Shown here in pieces: positions 1-6,251 of a stretch of 8,449 nucleotides of DNA. Below the pieces are notes generated by a model. That model made no database searches and was not told the DNA's origin. It was given only the letters and a program-made list of their open reading frames with translations. The position numbers and the translations under genes are program-made. This DNA is from Sulfurimonas sp. (GTDB lineage: Bacteria; Campylobacterota; Campylobacteria; Campylobacterales; Sulfurimonadaceae), in contig JANTGV010000037.1 of assembly GCA_024762745.1 (NCBI GenBank), forward strand, positions 1-8,449, given 5' to 3'. Position 1 is the first letter of the stretch. Each line of letters starts with the position of its first letter.

Positions 1-164
1 CTTTTTTTTGCAAATCCACCTATTGCTTTAAGACTTGTGAGCCTTTTTTTCTCCTCTTTTTCTACCTCTAAAAGCATATCCTCTTCAACTCTTTGAGGCT
101 CTATAGTTTTACTTTCACCACTCTCACCTTCATCTTCAATTCGTGTTGGTTTTAACTTATTCAT
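1..164 (-). CDS. YcjF-like (DUF697) protein, N-terminal fragment
   Basis: Partial gene: 54 codons from an ATG at 164, then the reading frame leaves the window at base 1. The visible part begins MNKLKPTRIEDEGESGES and is a very hydrophilic, Glu/Lys-rich segment with no signal peptide or membrane helix, ending in a basic Lys-rich stretch. Its start overlaps the stop of the upstream ycjX-like gene in an ATGA arrangement (164-161). An AAGGA ribosome site lies about 7 nt upstream, inside the last ycjX codons, so translation is probably coupled. In many proteobacteria YcjX is followed directly by YcjF, a DUF697 protein with a charged cytoplasmic N-terminus followed by membrane helices. The identity here rests on position and N-terminal character, since the diagnostic domain lies outside the window. 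Another ycjX-associated protein remains possible. Confidence 0.55.
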   Translation of the reverse strand, partial: MNKLKPTRIEDEGESGESKTIEPQRVEEDMLLEVEKEEKKRLTSLKAIGGFAKK

Positions 165-1528
165 ACTCTATCCTTAAGCAGACTGTAAATTAATCGATCC
201 ATACGGATATGCTCTACTGCATTAGTATCACGAGGAGGAAAAGAGATCGGCTTAAAGGTTTGAAAATTTAAATCTATTTTTTTCCAAAAGTCGCGATCTT
301 TATAGTGTGAAGGGAGTGATCCAGGAAAGTGAGTTGAAGGCTCCTCTTCTCCTTCAACAATACCTCTCACACAATCTACCTCCATACCCTCCAACTTCCC
401 TTTTACAAATTGTGCACTTTTCACTGCAGAAAAGATTGTTACTTCTGTCTCAATATGTTTGACATCTAACTCTTTTTTAATATCCCAAATCATCTCTCTC
501 AAAAGGTTCATATAACTCTCATGTGATAAGGCAGGTATGTGATCAGCTTTGGTAGCTGCAAAGAGTACATGGTCTATTTTGAGGTTAATGTCCAAAAATT
601 TTGAGAAGATATTGTTAGATCCATAGGTAAAAGTTTTCAAAATACTTTTAAGTGCCAAATGCATATCAGTAAATACTGCCTCACCCTCATTAAGCGTTTT
701 AACAAGGTCTACTAAAATCACTTGTGAATCAAAAGTTTGAAAATGTTCAAGATAGAGTCTCTTTACTACTTCATTTACATAACTCTTATACCGTTTTTCA
801 AACTCTGCATAGATAGAGCCCTCCTCTACGTCAATTGAAGGTGTAGGAAGTGGACAAAAGAGTAACAATGGATCATCTTTCATATCTCCAGGTTCAACAA
901 ATCTTCCCGGTTGTATAAATGAAAAATCTTGATAGTAGAGATTTTTAAGATACTCACTATAGAGATCAAAAAGTTGCTCTTGAATTTCTAAATCATCTCT
1001 CTTTTCATAAAGGTTATGCTTTTTTATCTCTAAAAGCCACTCTTTTGAAAAACCAACCCTTGCATCCTCAGCAGCCAAACTAAGCATAAATTCAGACCAC
1101 TGCTGATAATCCACATCTAACATAGCCAGATCCAAAAGCCACTCACCAGGATAATCAATCAACTCTAAATTGATAATCTGATTCTCTAAAAAACCATATT
1201 CACTTTTAAACTCTAACTGAACCGTAGTTTTACTTACAGCTTTGGTAGATTTGGGCCATCTGGGATTTGCACTTCGTAATGCTTTTAATTTATTGTAGTA
1301 ATCAAAACGCATATAGATACTATCAGGGGGGAGAAGACGTGCTACAAATGTTCTTCCTAGTTTATCATTAAGATAAGGTAATTTATCATTTGCAATGAGT
1401 TGATTGATAATAGAAGTTAAAAAAACTGTCTTTCCACTACGACTCATACCAGTAATGGCAACTTTTATCGTCTTATCAGGGGTGGGAATTTTAAAACCTA
1501 AATCAATATCTTTAATAAAATCTAACAT
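161..1528 (-). CDS. ycjX: YcjX-like P-loop NTPase (DUF463 family)
   Basis: Protein of 455 aa, close to the roughly 465 aa of E. coli YcjX. It carries a P-loop GMSRSGKT at residues 27-34 that matches the family's GLSRSGKT signature. A switch/Walker B-like LIDYPGEW lies at 123-130 (Asp125, Gly128), and a guanine-specificity-like TKAD at 326-329. The C-terminal HIRMDRLIYSLLKDR resembles the conserved family tail. There is no signal peptide or membrane helix, so it is probably cytosolic or membrane-peripheral. In E. coli ycjX belongs to the phage-shock (envelope stress) regulon; its biochemical role is poorly defined, and the nucleotide (GTP versus ATP) is uncertain here. The start at 1528 is favoured because it puts the P-loop at the usual distance from the N-terminus. 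No Shine-Dalgarno precedes it; instead a perfect -10 element abuts it. It is followed by a 4-bp overlapping gene, probably its YcjF partner. Confidence 0.88.
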   Translation of the reverse strand: MLDFIKDIDLGFKIPTPDKTIKVAITGMSRSGKTVFLTSIINQLIANDKLPYLNDKLGRTFVARLLPPDSIYMRFDYYNKLKALRSANPRWPKSTKAVSKTTVQLEFKSEYGFLENQIINLELIDYPGEWLLDLAMLDVDYQQWSEFMLSLAAEDARVGFSKEWLLEIKKHNLYEKRDDLEIQEQLFDLYSEYLKNLYYQDFSFIQPGRFVEPGDMKDDPLLLFCPLPTPSIDVEEGSIYAEFEKRYKSYVNEVVKRLYLEHFQTFDSQVILVDLVKTLNEGEAVFTDMHLALKSILKTFTYGSNNIFSKFLDINLKIDHVLFAATKADHIPALSHESYMNLLREMIWDIKKELDVKHIETEVTIFSAVKSAQFVKGKLEGMEVDCVRGIVEGEEEPSTHFPGSLPSHYKDRDFWKKIDLNFQTFKPISFPPRDTNAVEHIRMDRLIYSLLKDRV

Positions 1529-1543
1529 TTTATAATTATATCA
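1528..1543 (-). promoter_or_regulatory. Extended -10 promoter giving a probably leaderless ycjX mRNA
   Basis: On the minus strand TGATATAAT (1543-1535) is a perfect extended -10 element. The last T of TATAAT at 1535 is followed by six bases and then the ATG of ycjX at 1528, so the expected transcription start coincides with the A of the start codon. No purine-rich ribosome site lies between 1529 and 1550. No -35 hexamer is seen at the usual spacing, which is normal for Campylobacterota sigma-70 promoters. Seen directly: the motif and the spacing. Inferred: leaderless transcription. Confidence 0.6.
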
Positions 1544-1600
1544 AAGATTTGTGAAATTTTACTCTTTATTTTTAAAATATAAACATCAAAACTATATTTA

Positions 1601-1644
1601 TACAGCAGAACCTGCAACTGCTATAGGATAAGCAGCTACAGGTT
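1601..1644 (-). terminator. Hairpin (two alternative stems) just after sucD; possible terminator or 3'-end stabiliser
   Basis: Beginning 14 nt after the sucD stop, minus-strand RNA can form a 14-bp stem between 1644-1631 and 1622-1609 around an 8-nt loop. Two of its pairs are G-U wobbles that would be C/A mismatches on the plus strand, so the structure suits the transcribed strand. A second stem of 8 bp (1625-1618 with 1608-1601, 9-nt loop) uses part of the same sequence and excludes the first. Neither stem is followed at once by a U-tract; the nearest is UUUU at 1591-1588. The position fits the end of the sucCD transcript, but the form is not a textbook intrinsic terminator. Confidence 0.5.
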
Positions 1645-1658
1645 TTATAAATTGATAA

Positions 1659-2531
1659 CTATTTAGCTAAAAGCTCCGATACTGCCTTTCCAATCTCAGC
1701 AGGAGAAATAACAACTTTAACACCAGCTGCTTCCAATGCATCCATCTTCTCTTTAGCCGTACCAGCACTACCACTTACAATTGCACCTGCGTGCCCCATA
1801 GTTTTACCTTTTGGTGCAGTTTGACCTGCGATAAATGCAACCACTGGTTTAGTGACTTGTTCTTTGATGAGTTTAGCAGCTTGAATCTCAAGATCTCCAC
1901 CAATTTCACCAATCATAACAATACACTCTGTGTCTGGATCTGCTTCAAACATCGGTAAAAGTTGGTTGTAAGAGAGTCCAATAATCGGATCTCCTCCAAT
2001 ACCAACAGCCGTAGTGATACCATAACCCTCATTACAAACTTGGTTTGCACCTTCATAAGTAAGTGTTCCTGACTTTGAGATCAATCCAACATTACCCTTT
2101 TTGAAAATCATACCAGGCATAATTCCAATTTTACACTCTTCAGCAGTGATAATACCAGGACAGTTTGGTCCTAAAGTTTTCATACCATGTTTTGTAGCAT
2201 GTGCTTTAGCCATCTGCATATCTTTAACTGGCGCACCTTCAGTGATAATAACAGCAAGCTCAATTCCAGCTTCAGCAGCTTCCATGACTGCATCACCCAC
2301 AAATGCAGGTGGAACAAATATCATAGAGACAGTTGCACCTGTACTTTTAACTGCATCTGATACTGTATTAAAAACCGGTTTACCTAAATGCTCTTGACCA
2401 CCTTTATTTGGTGTCACACCGCCAACGATATTTGTACCATAGCCTAAACACTGCTCAGCGTGAAAAGAACCCTCTTTACCTGTAAAACCTTGAACGATTA
2501 CTTTTGTATCTTTATTAACTAAAATTGACAT
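1659..2531 (-). CDS. sucD: Succinyl-CoA synthetase (ADP-forming) alpha subunit
   Basis: Protein of 290 aa, matching the 289-aa E. coli SucD. Together with SucC it interconverts succinyl-CoA plus ADP and phosphate with succinate, CoA and ATP in the cytosol. The alpha subunit binds CoA and carries the phosphohistidine. Visible signatures are the N-terminal Rossmann/CoA-binding GFTGKEG at 15-21, GPNCPGII with Cys124 around 121-128, the SKSGTLTYE segment near 152-160, and the active-site [14 protein letters not shown], where His247 corresponds to the phosphorylated His246 of E. coli. It starts 3 bp after the sucC stop. An AAGGAG ribosome site (2545-2540) lies inside the last sucC codons, 8 nt from the ATG, which predicts coupled 1:1 synthesis. 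The stop is TAG. No 2-oxoglutarate:ferredoxin oxidoreductase genes follow; an unusual hairpin does. Confidence 0.97.
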   Translation of the reverse strand: MSILVNKDTKVIVQGFTGKEGSFHAEQCLGYGTNIVGGVTPNKGGQEHLGKPVFNTVSDAVKSTGATVSMIFVPPAFVGDAVMEAAEAGIELAVIITEGAPVKDMQMAKAHATKHGMKTLGPNCPGIITAEECKIGIMPGMIFKKGNVGLISKSGTLTYEGANQVCNEGYGITTAVGIGGDPIIGLSYNQLLPMFEADPDTECIVMIGEIGGDLEIQAAKLIKEQVTKPVVAFIAGQTAPKGKTMGHAGAIVSGSAGTAKEKMDALEAAGVKVVISPAEIGKAVSELLAK

Positions 2532-2534
2532 TAC

Positions 2535-3707
2535 TTATTCTCCTTTTGCCGCAGCTACAGCTTTTGCTGCACCATCACCTAAATCATCACCAACAATTAA
2601 ATTAGAAATGTTTGCATTTTTAAGAATTTCAGCAGCCTCAGGTGCATTTGTACCATCAAGACGTACAATAACAGGTACATTCACATCTGTAATTTTTGTC
2701 GCTTCAATAATACCATTTGCAATACGATCACAACGTACAATTCCACCAAAAATATTAACAAAAATAGCTTTTACTTTAGGATTTTTTAGAATTATTTCAA
2801 AACCTTTTGCAACAGTCTCTGCATTTGCTGATCCACCAACATCAAGGAAATTCGCAGGCGTTCCACCCATGTAATTGATCGTATCCATAGTACCCATCGC
2901 AAGACCTGCACCATTTACCATACAACCAATTTCACCATCAAGTGCGACATAAGAGAGACCATATTTAGCAGCTTCAACTTCATCAGGATCCTCTTCGCTC
3001 AAATCTCTCATTCTAGCGATGTCTGGGTTACGTTTAAGAGCAGAATTGTCAAATCCCATCTTTCCATCAAGTGCTAAAAACTCACCCGAACCAGTTCTAA
3101 CCAGAGGATTAATCTCTATCATCTCAGCATCATTTTCCATATATAGTTTGAAAAGTTTTTGTGCAAAAGAGATAATGTTTTTCTGCTGATCTTTATCAGT
3201 AATGCCTAAACCAAAGGCAAGTTCTCTGCCATGAAAACCTTGAAAACCTATTGCAGGGTCAACTGGAACAACAATAATTTTTTCAGGAGTGTTTTCAGCA
3301 ACAGTCTCAATGTCCATACCACCCTCAGTAGATGCCATAATGATTGGCATTTCTGCTTTTCTGTCTAGTACCACTGATAAATAAAATTCATCTTTGATAT
3401 CAGCGCCATCTTCAATGTATAGTTTTTGAACAAGTTTACCTTCAGGACCTGTTTGATGCGTTACAAGCGTCATCCCTAAAATCTCGTTAGAGAGTTGTTC
3501 CACTTCATCCATTGATTTAGCAAGTTTAACACCACCTCCTAAACCACGTCCTCCTGCATGAATTTGTGCTTTTACAACCCAAATCGGACCACCTAGTGTT
3601 TCTGCTGCTGTAACAGCTTCATTAACACTTTGAGCCATGATGCCTTTTGGTGTTGGTACGCCGTACTTAGCAAAAATTTGTTTTGCTTGATACTCATGTA
3701 TATTCAT
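2535..3707 (-). CDS. sucC: Succinyl-CoA synthetase (ADP-forming) beta subunit
   Basis: Protein of 390 aa (E. coli SucC is 388 aa), the nucleotide-binding ATP-grasp subunit of succinyl-CoA synthetase. It begins MNIHEYQAKQIFAKYGVPTP, the standard family N-terminus. The KAQIHAGGRG nucleotide loop (Lys46) and GGGVKL follow. Asn200 and Asp214 in EINPLV...ALDGKMGFD correspond to the Mg ligands Asn199 and Asp213 of E. coli. The C-terminal ligase domain has NFLDVGGSA and NIFGGIVRCD, which meets the alpha-subunit phosphohistidine. The start is supported by an AAGGGAG ribosome site (3719-3713), 5 nt upstream. It lies 88 bp after fumC, a gap with a candidate promoter, so sucCD may be transcribed both by read-through and on its own. 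ATP rather than GTP use is inferred from overall likeness to bacterial SucC. Confidence 0.97.
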   Translation of the reverse strand: MNIHEYQAKQIFAKYGVPTPKGIMAQSVNEAVTAAETLGGPIWVVKAQIHAGGRGLGGGVKLAKSMDEVEQLSNEILGMTLVTHQTGPEGKLVQKLYIEDGADIKDEFYLSVVLDRKAEMPIIMASTEGGMDIETVAENTPEKIIVVPVDPAIGFQGFHGRELAFGLGITDKDQQKNIISFAQKLFKLYMENDAEMIEINPLVRTGSGEFLALDGKMGFDNSALKRNPDIARMRDLSEEDPDEVEAAKYGLSYVALDGEIGCMVNGAGLAMGTMDTINYMGGTPANFLDVGGSANAETVAKGFEIILKNPKVKAIFVNIFGGIVRCDRIANGIIEATKITDVNVPVIVRLDGTNAPEAAEILKNANISNLIVGDDLGDGAAKAVAAAKGE

Positions 3708-3752
3708 ATATTCTCCCTTGTATTTAGTTATTTTTGTGTTGTAAAATTATGA

Positions 3753-3761
3753 CTTATATCA
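3753..3761 (-). promoter_or_regulatory. Candidate extended -10 promoter for sucCD
   Basis: The minus-strand sequence TGATATAAG (3761-3753) matches an extended -10 element with one mismatch in the hexamer, in the 88-bp fumC-sucC gap. The predicted start would give a leader of about 38 nt carrying the AAGGGAG ribosome site. No -35 box is at the expected spacing. No terminator hairpin was seen between fumC and sucC, so this may be an internal promoter within a longer operon. The gap is AT-rich, so a chance match is possible. Confidence 0.35.
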
Positions 3762-3795
3762 GAACTTCATTACGATTCTAATCATTTTTTTCAAA

Positions 3796-5187
3796 TCACG
3801 CTTTAGGTGCTATCATATCTTCTGGTACAACATATTTATCAAACTCTTCAGCTGTTAAAAGACCAAGATCTACTGCCGTCTCTTTAAGTGTTGCATTATT
3901 TGCATGTGCAGTTTTTGCAATTTTTGCAGCATTATCATATCCAACATAAGGGTTCAGTGCTGTTACCAACATCAATGAGTTATGTAGGAAATGGTCAATT
4001 TTGTCTGAAACAGGTTCTAAACCTACTGCACAATGGTCATTAAATGATACTATCGAGTCTGCAAGTAATCTACAAGATTGAAGATAGTTATATGCAATCA
4101 CCGGCTTATAAACATTAAGTTCAAAATTTCCTTGACTTGCACCCATAGAGATGGCTACATCATTTCCAAATACTTGACATGTTACCATTGTCACAGCTTC
4201 TGCTTGTGTAGGATTGACCTTACCTGGCATGATAGAAGAGCCTGGCTCATTTGCTGGTATCTCAATTTCACCAATTCCACATCTAGGACCTGAAGCCAAC
4301 CATCTTACATCATTAGCAATTTTCATCATATCAGCTGCAAGTGCTTTTAATGCTCCGTGAGAATAGACAAGTGCATCATGAGAAGTGAGTGCATGAAATT
4401 TATTTGGTGCAGTTACAAAATCATGACCTGTAAGTTCTGAAAGTTTTGCAGCAACACGCTCTCCAAGTTCAGGATGGGCATTTAACCCTGTACCTACAGC
4501 AGTACCGCCAAGTGCAAGTTCACGTACTGCATCAAGAGAGTCTTTAGCCATTTTCTCACATTTAGACAACATCTCAACCCAACCACTAATCTCCTGACCC
4601 AAAGTAAGAGGTGTTGCATCTTGAAGGTGCGTACGTCCAATTTTTACAACAGATTCAAATTTTGCAGATTTATCCGCTAATGTCGCTTTAAGCTTTGCAA
4701 TCGCTGGTAATACTTGTGTCTCTATAGCAATTACTGCAGCTACATGAAGTGCTGTTGGATATGTATCATTTGAACTTTGTGATTTATTAACATCATCATT
4801 TGGATGCACTAATTTTTCAGTTTTAAAATCACCACCTAATATCTCCGTTGCACGATTTGCTAAAACTTCATTGTTGTTCATATTTGATTGCGTACCTGAA
4901 CCTGTCTGCCAAACAACAAGTGGATAGTTACCATCTAATTTACCAGATAGCATGTCATCAGCAGCTTGAGCGATAGCATCAGCTTTTGCACCATCAAGTT
5001 TACCTAAATCCTTATTGACAAGTGCAACTGCTTTTTTAAGATAAGAGAACCCTCTTGTAATCTCATAAGGCATAGTCTCTTCACCAATTGCAAAATTTTG
5101 TATACTTCTTTGTGTTTGTGCGGCCCAATAAGCATTTTCTGGAACCTGCATATCACCCATAGTATCTTTTTCTATTCTAAACTCCAT
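3796..5187 (-). CDS. fumC: Fumarate hydratase class II (fumarase C)
   Basis: Iron-independent fumarase, interconverting fumarate and L-malate in the cytosol. From the ATG at 5187 the protein has 463 aa, close to E. coli FumC (467 aa). Conserved features are [13 protein letters not shown] at 96-108, SSNDTYPTA at 138-146, [10 protein letters not shown] with His188 at 185-194, and the fumarase/aspartase signature [13 protein letters not shown] with Ser318 at 316-328. His188 and Ser318 fall at the E. coli catalytic positions without offset. An in-frame ATG at 5232 would add 15 residues unlike the family. The 5187 start gives the usual [12 protein letters not shown]-terminus and has GAGGAG (5203-5198) upstream, so I chose it. 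The gene overlaps the end of mdh by 11 bp, implying coupled expression. Aspartase and argininosuccinate lyase belong to the same superfamily, but the active-site segments and length favour fumarase. Confidence 0.96.
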   Translation of the reverse strand: MEFRIEKDTMGDMQVPENAYWAAQTQRSIQNFAIGEETMPYEITRGFSYLKKAVALVNKDLGKLDGAKADAIAQAADDMLSGKLDGNYPLVVWQTGSGTQSNMNNNEVLANRATEILGGDFKTEKLVHPNDDVNKSQSSNDTYPTALHVAAVIAIETQVLPAIAKLKATLADKSAKFESVVKIGRTHLQDATPLTLGQEISGWVEMLSKCEKMAKDSLDAVRELALGGTAVGTGLNAHPELGERVAAKLSELTGHDFVTAPNKFHALTSHDALVYSHGALKALAADMMKIANDVRWLASGPRCGIGEIEIPANEPGSSIMPGKVNPTQAEAVTMVTCQVFGNDVAISMGASQGNFELNVYKPVIAYNYLQSCRLLADSIVSFNDHCAVGLEPVSDKIDHFLHNSLMLVTALNPYVGYDNAAKIAKTAHANNATLKETAVDLGLLTAEEFDKYVVPEDMIAPKA

Positions 5188-6151
5188 TATTTCTTCTCTC
5201 CTCAAAAAAATTGTTTGCATATAAGATATCAACTAAGGATTGAACAGATGCTACAGAGCTTTTAAATCGTCCTATCTGTTCATCGTTAAGATTAATTTCA
5301 TCTACTATTTTTTCAACACCGTTTGCACCAATCATTGCCGGTACTCCGCTTACAATATTTTTATACCCAAATTCACCATCTAACATGACAGCACATGAGT
5401 GAATCTGTTTTGTATCTTTTAAAATAGCTTCAACCATTAATGCAGCGGATTTAGCTGGTGCATAATAAGCTGATCCTGTTTTTAAAAGTCCTACAATCTC
5501 AGCACCACCATTTTTTGTTTTTTCTACTACTTCATTAATATCATCATCTGATAAAAGATCTTGTATTGGAACTCCAGCTACCGTTGTAAATTTTGGAAGC
5601 GGTACCATATCATCACCGTGACCACCCATTACAGAAGCTCTGATCTGTCCTGAACCAAACTCTAATTTTTCATAGATGAAATGTGCCATTCTCGCACTAT
5701 CAAGAATTCCAGCCATTCCCATAACACGCTCTCTTGGAAAACCACTCTCTCTTAGTGCTACATAAGTCATAACATCAAGAGGATTTGCTACCGTAATAAT
5801 AATGGCATTTGGAGCATACTTTACAATATCTTTTACAATTTTTCTGGAGATTTCAGCATTATTAATAAGAAGATCATCACGGCTCATACCAGGTGTTCTT
5901 GGTGCACCTGCAGTAATCACTACAATATCACTATCCACAATATCTTCAGGTTTTTCAGCTGCCCTTACCACCGTATGTTGTCTTGCAGCATTTGCCGCTT
6001 GAGACATATCAAGTGCTTTTCCCTTAGCTATATCAATATCACGACCACGAAGTACTACTTCATGACACAAACCGTTCATAGCTAAAATAAAAGCGACAGT
6101 TGAACCAACATTCCCTGTACCAGCTACAGTAACTTTTTTACTTTTTCTCAT
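5177..6151 (-). CDS. mdh: Malate dehydrogenase (LDH-like type), NADP-like cofactor loop
   Basis: 324-aa cytosolic enzyme interconverting malate and oxaloacetate. The Rossmann GTGNVG is at residues 11-16. The mobile loop [10 protein letters not shown] supplies Arg85, which marks malate rather than lactate specificity, and Arg91. ANPLDVMTY includes Asn123. The catalytic pair is Asp151 (GILDSAR, with Arg154) and His178 ([10 protein letters not shown]). The length and these residues fit the LDH-like MDH group of Bacillus and many autotrophs. At the end of the second beta strand, where NAD-dependent enzymes have Asp, this protein reads LRGRD, with Gly36 followed by Arg37, so NADP(H) use is plausible. 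The start at 6151 is favoured by GGAG 6 nt upstream; an in-frame TTG at 6163 overlaps that site. The gene lies 100 bp after icd, beyond a terminator, and ends within the first codons of fumC. Confidence 0.95.
   Translation of the reverse strand: MRKSKKVTVAGTGNVGSTVAFILAMNGLCHEVVLRGRDIDIAKGKALDMSQAANAARQHTVVRAAEKPEDIVDSDIVVITAGAPRTPGMSRDDLLINNAEISRKIVKDIVKYAPNAIIITVANPLDVMTYVALRESGFPRERVMGMAGILDSARMAHFIYEKLEFGSGQIRASVMGGHGDDMVPLPKFTTVAGVPIQDLLSDDDINEVVEKTKNGGAEIVGLLKTGSAYYAPAKSAALMVEAILKDTKQIHSCAVMLDGEFGYKNIVSGVPAMIGANGVEKIVDEINLNDEQIGRFKSSVASVQSLVDILYANNFFEERRNNGV
5188..5203 (-). promoter_or_regulatory. Ribosome binding site deciding the fumC start
   Basis: GAGGAG (5203-5198) followed by an AGAAG stretch lies 5 to 10 nt upstream of the ATG at 5187, inside the last mdh codons. 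It supports the 463-aa fumC product rather than a start at 5232. Confidence 0.7.
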
Positions 6152-6163
6152 TGATTGCTCCAA
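6152..6163 (-). promoter_or_regulatory. Ribosome binding site deciding the mdh start
   Basis: On the minus strand TTGGAG (6163-6158) sits 6 nt before the ATG at 6151. The in-frame TTG is part of this Shine-Dalgarno region, so starting there would leave it without its own site. ATG 6151 is the better start. Confidence 0.75.
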
Positions 6164-6170
6164 CTATTTA

Positions 6171-6176
6171 ATTATG
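6171..6176 (-). promoter_or_regulatory. Candidate -10 box for mdh-fumC
   Basis: CATAAT (6176-6171) matches TATAAT at five of six positions and would start transcription near 6164, just ahead of the mdh ribosome site. No -35 element is evident. Because a strong terminator ends icd upstream, mdh should need its own promoter in this gap, but the motif alone is weak in AT-rich DNA. Confidence 0.3.
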
Positions 6177-6199
6177 TTATTCTATTAAAAGAGACCTTG

Positions 6200-6232
6200 T
6201 AAAAATAAAGATTATGGTTGCCCACAATCTTT
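6200..6232 (-). terminator. Strong intrinsic terminator of icd
   Basis: Minus-strand RNA forms an 11-bp uninterrupted stem (6232-6222 with 6217-6207, one G-U pair) closed by a GCAA tetraloop of the stable GNRA class. It is followed by UUU-A-UUUUU-A. The upstream purine-rich AGAGAU can also pair with the U-tract and lengthen the stem. It begins 20 bp after the icd stop codon, so icd is expected to form its own transcript apart from mdh-fumC, although some read-through cannot be excluded. Confidence 0.85.
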
Positions 6233-6251
6233 ATCTCTTGAATGACATTTA

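Noticed and set aside
1609..1644. Inverted repeat considered as an insertion-sequence end or attachment site
   Set aside because: It is one compact hairpin with an 8-nt loop; no transposase or integrase gene, direct repeats or second copy was seen in the window.
2101..2397. 98-codon open frame on the plus strand inside sucD
   Set aside because: It is antisense to a well-conserved sucD, has low-complexity composition typical of an antisense shadow, and no ribosome site of its own.
2608..2874. 88-codon plus-strand open frame inside sucC
   Set aside because: Shadow of the conserved sucC coding sequence, with no recognisable domain.
4078..4293. 71-codon plus-strand open frame inside fumC
   Set aside because: Antisense to the fumarase C-terminal half including its signature region, with no supporting signals.
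5188..5232. Fifteen-codon N-terminal extension of fumC from the ATG at 5232
   Set aside because: The added residues overlap the mdh C-terminus and the fumC ribosome site and do not resemble fumarase N-termini; the 5187 start restores the family length.
5802..6002. 66-codon plus-strand open frame inside mdh
   Set aside because: Shadow of conserved mdh codons with biased Ser/Ile/Ala composition and no start signals.
6152..6163. TTG start of mdh four codons upstream
   Set aside because: The TTG overlaps the GGAG ribosome site that serves the ATG at 6151.
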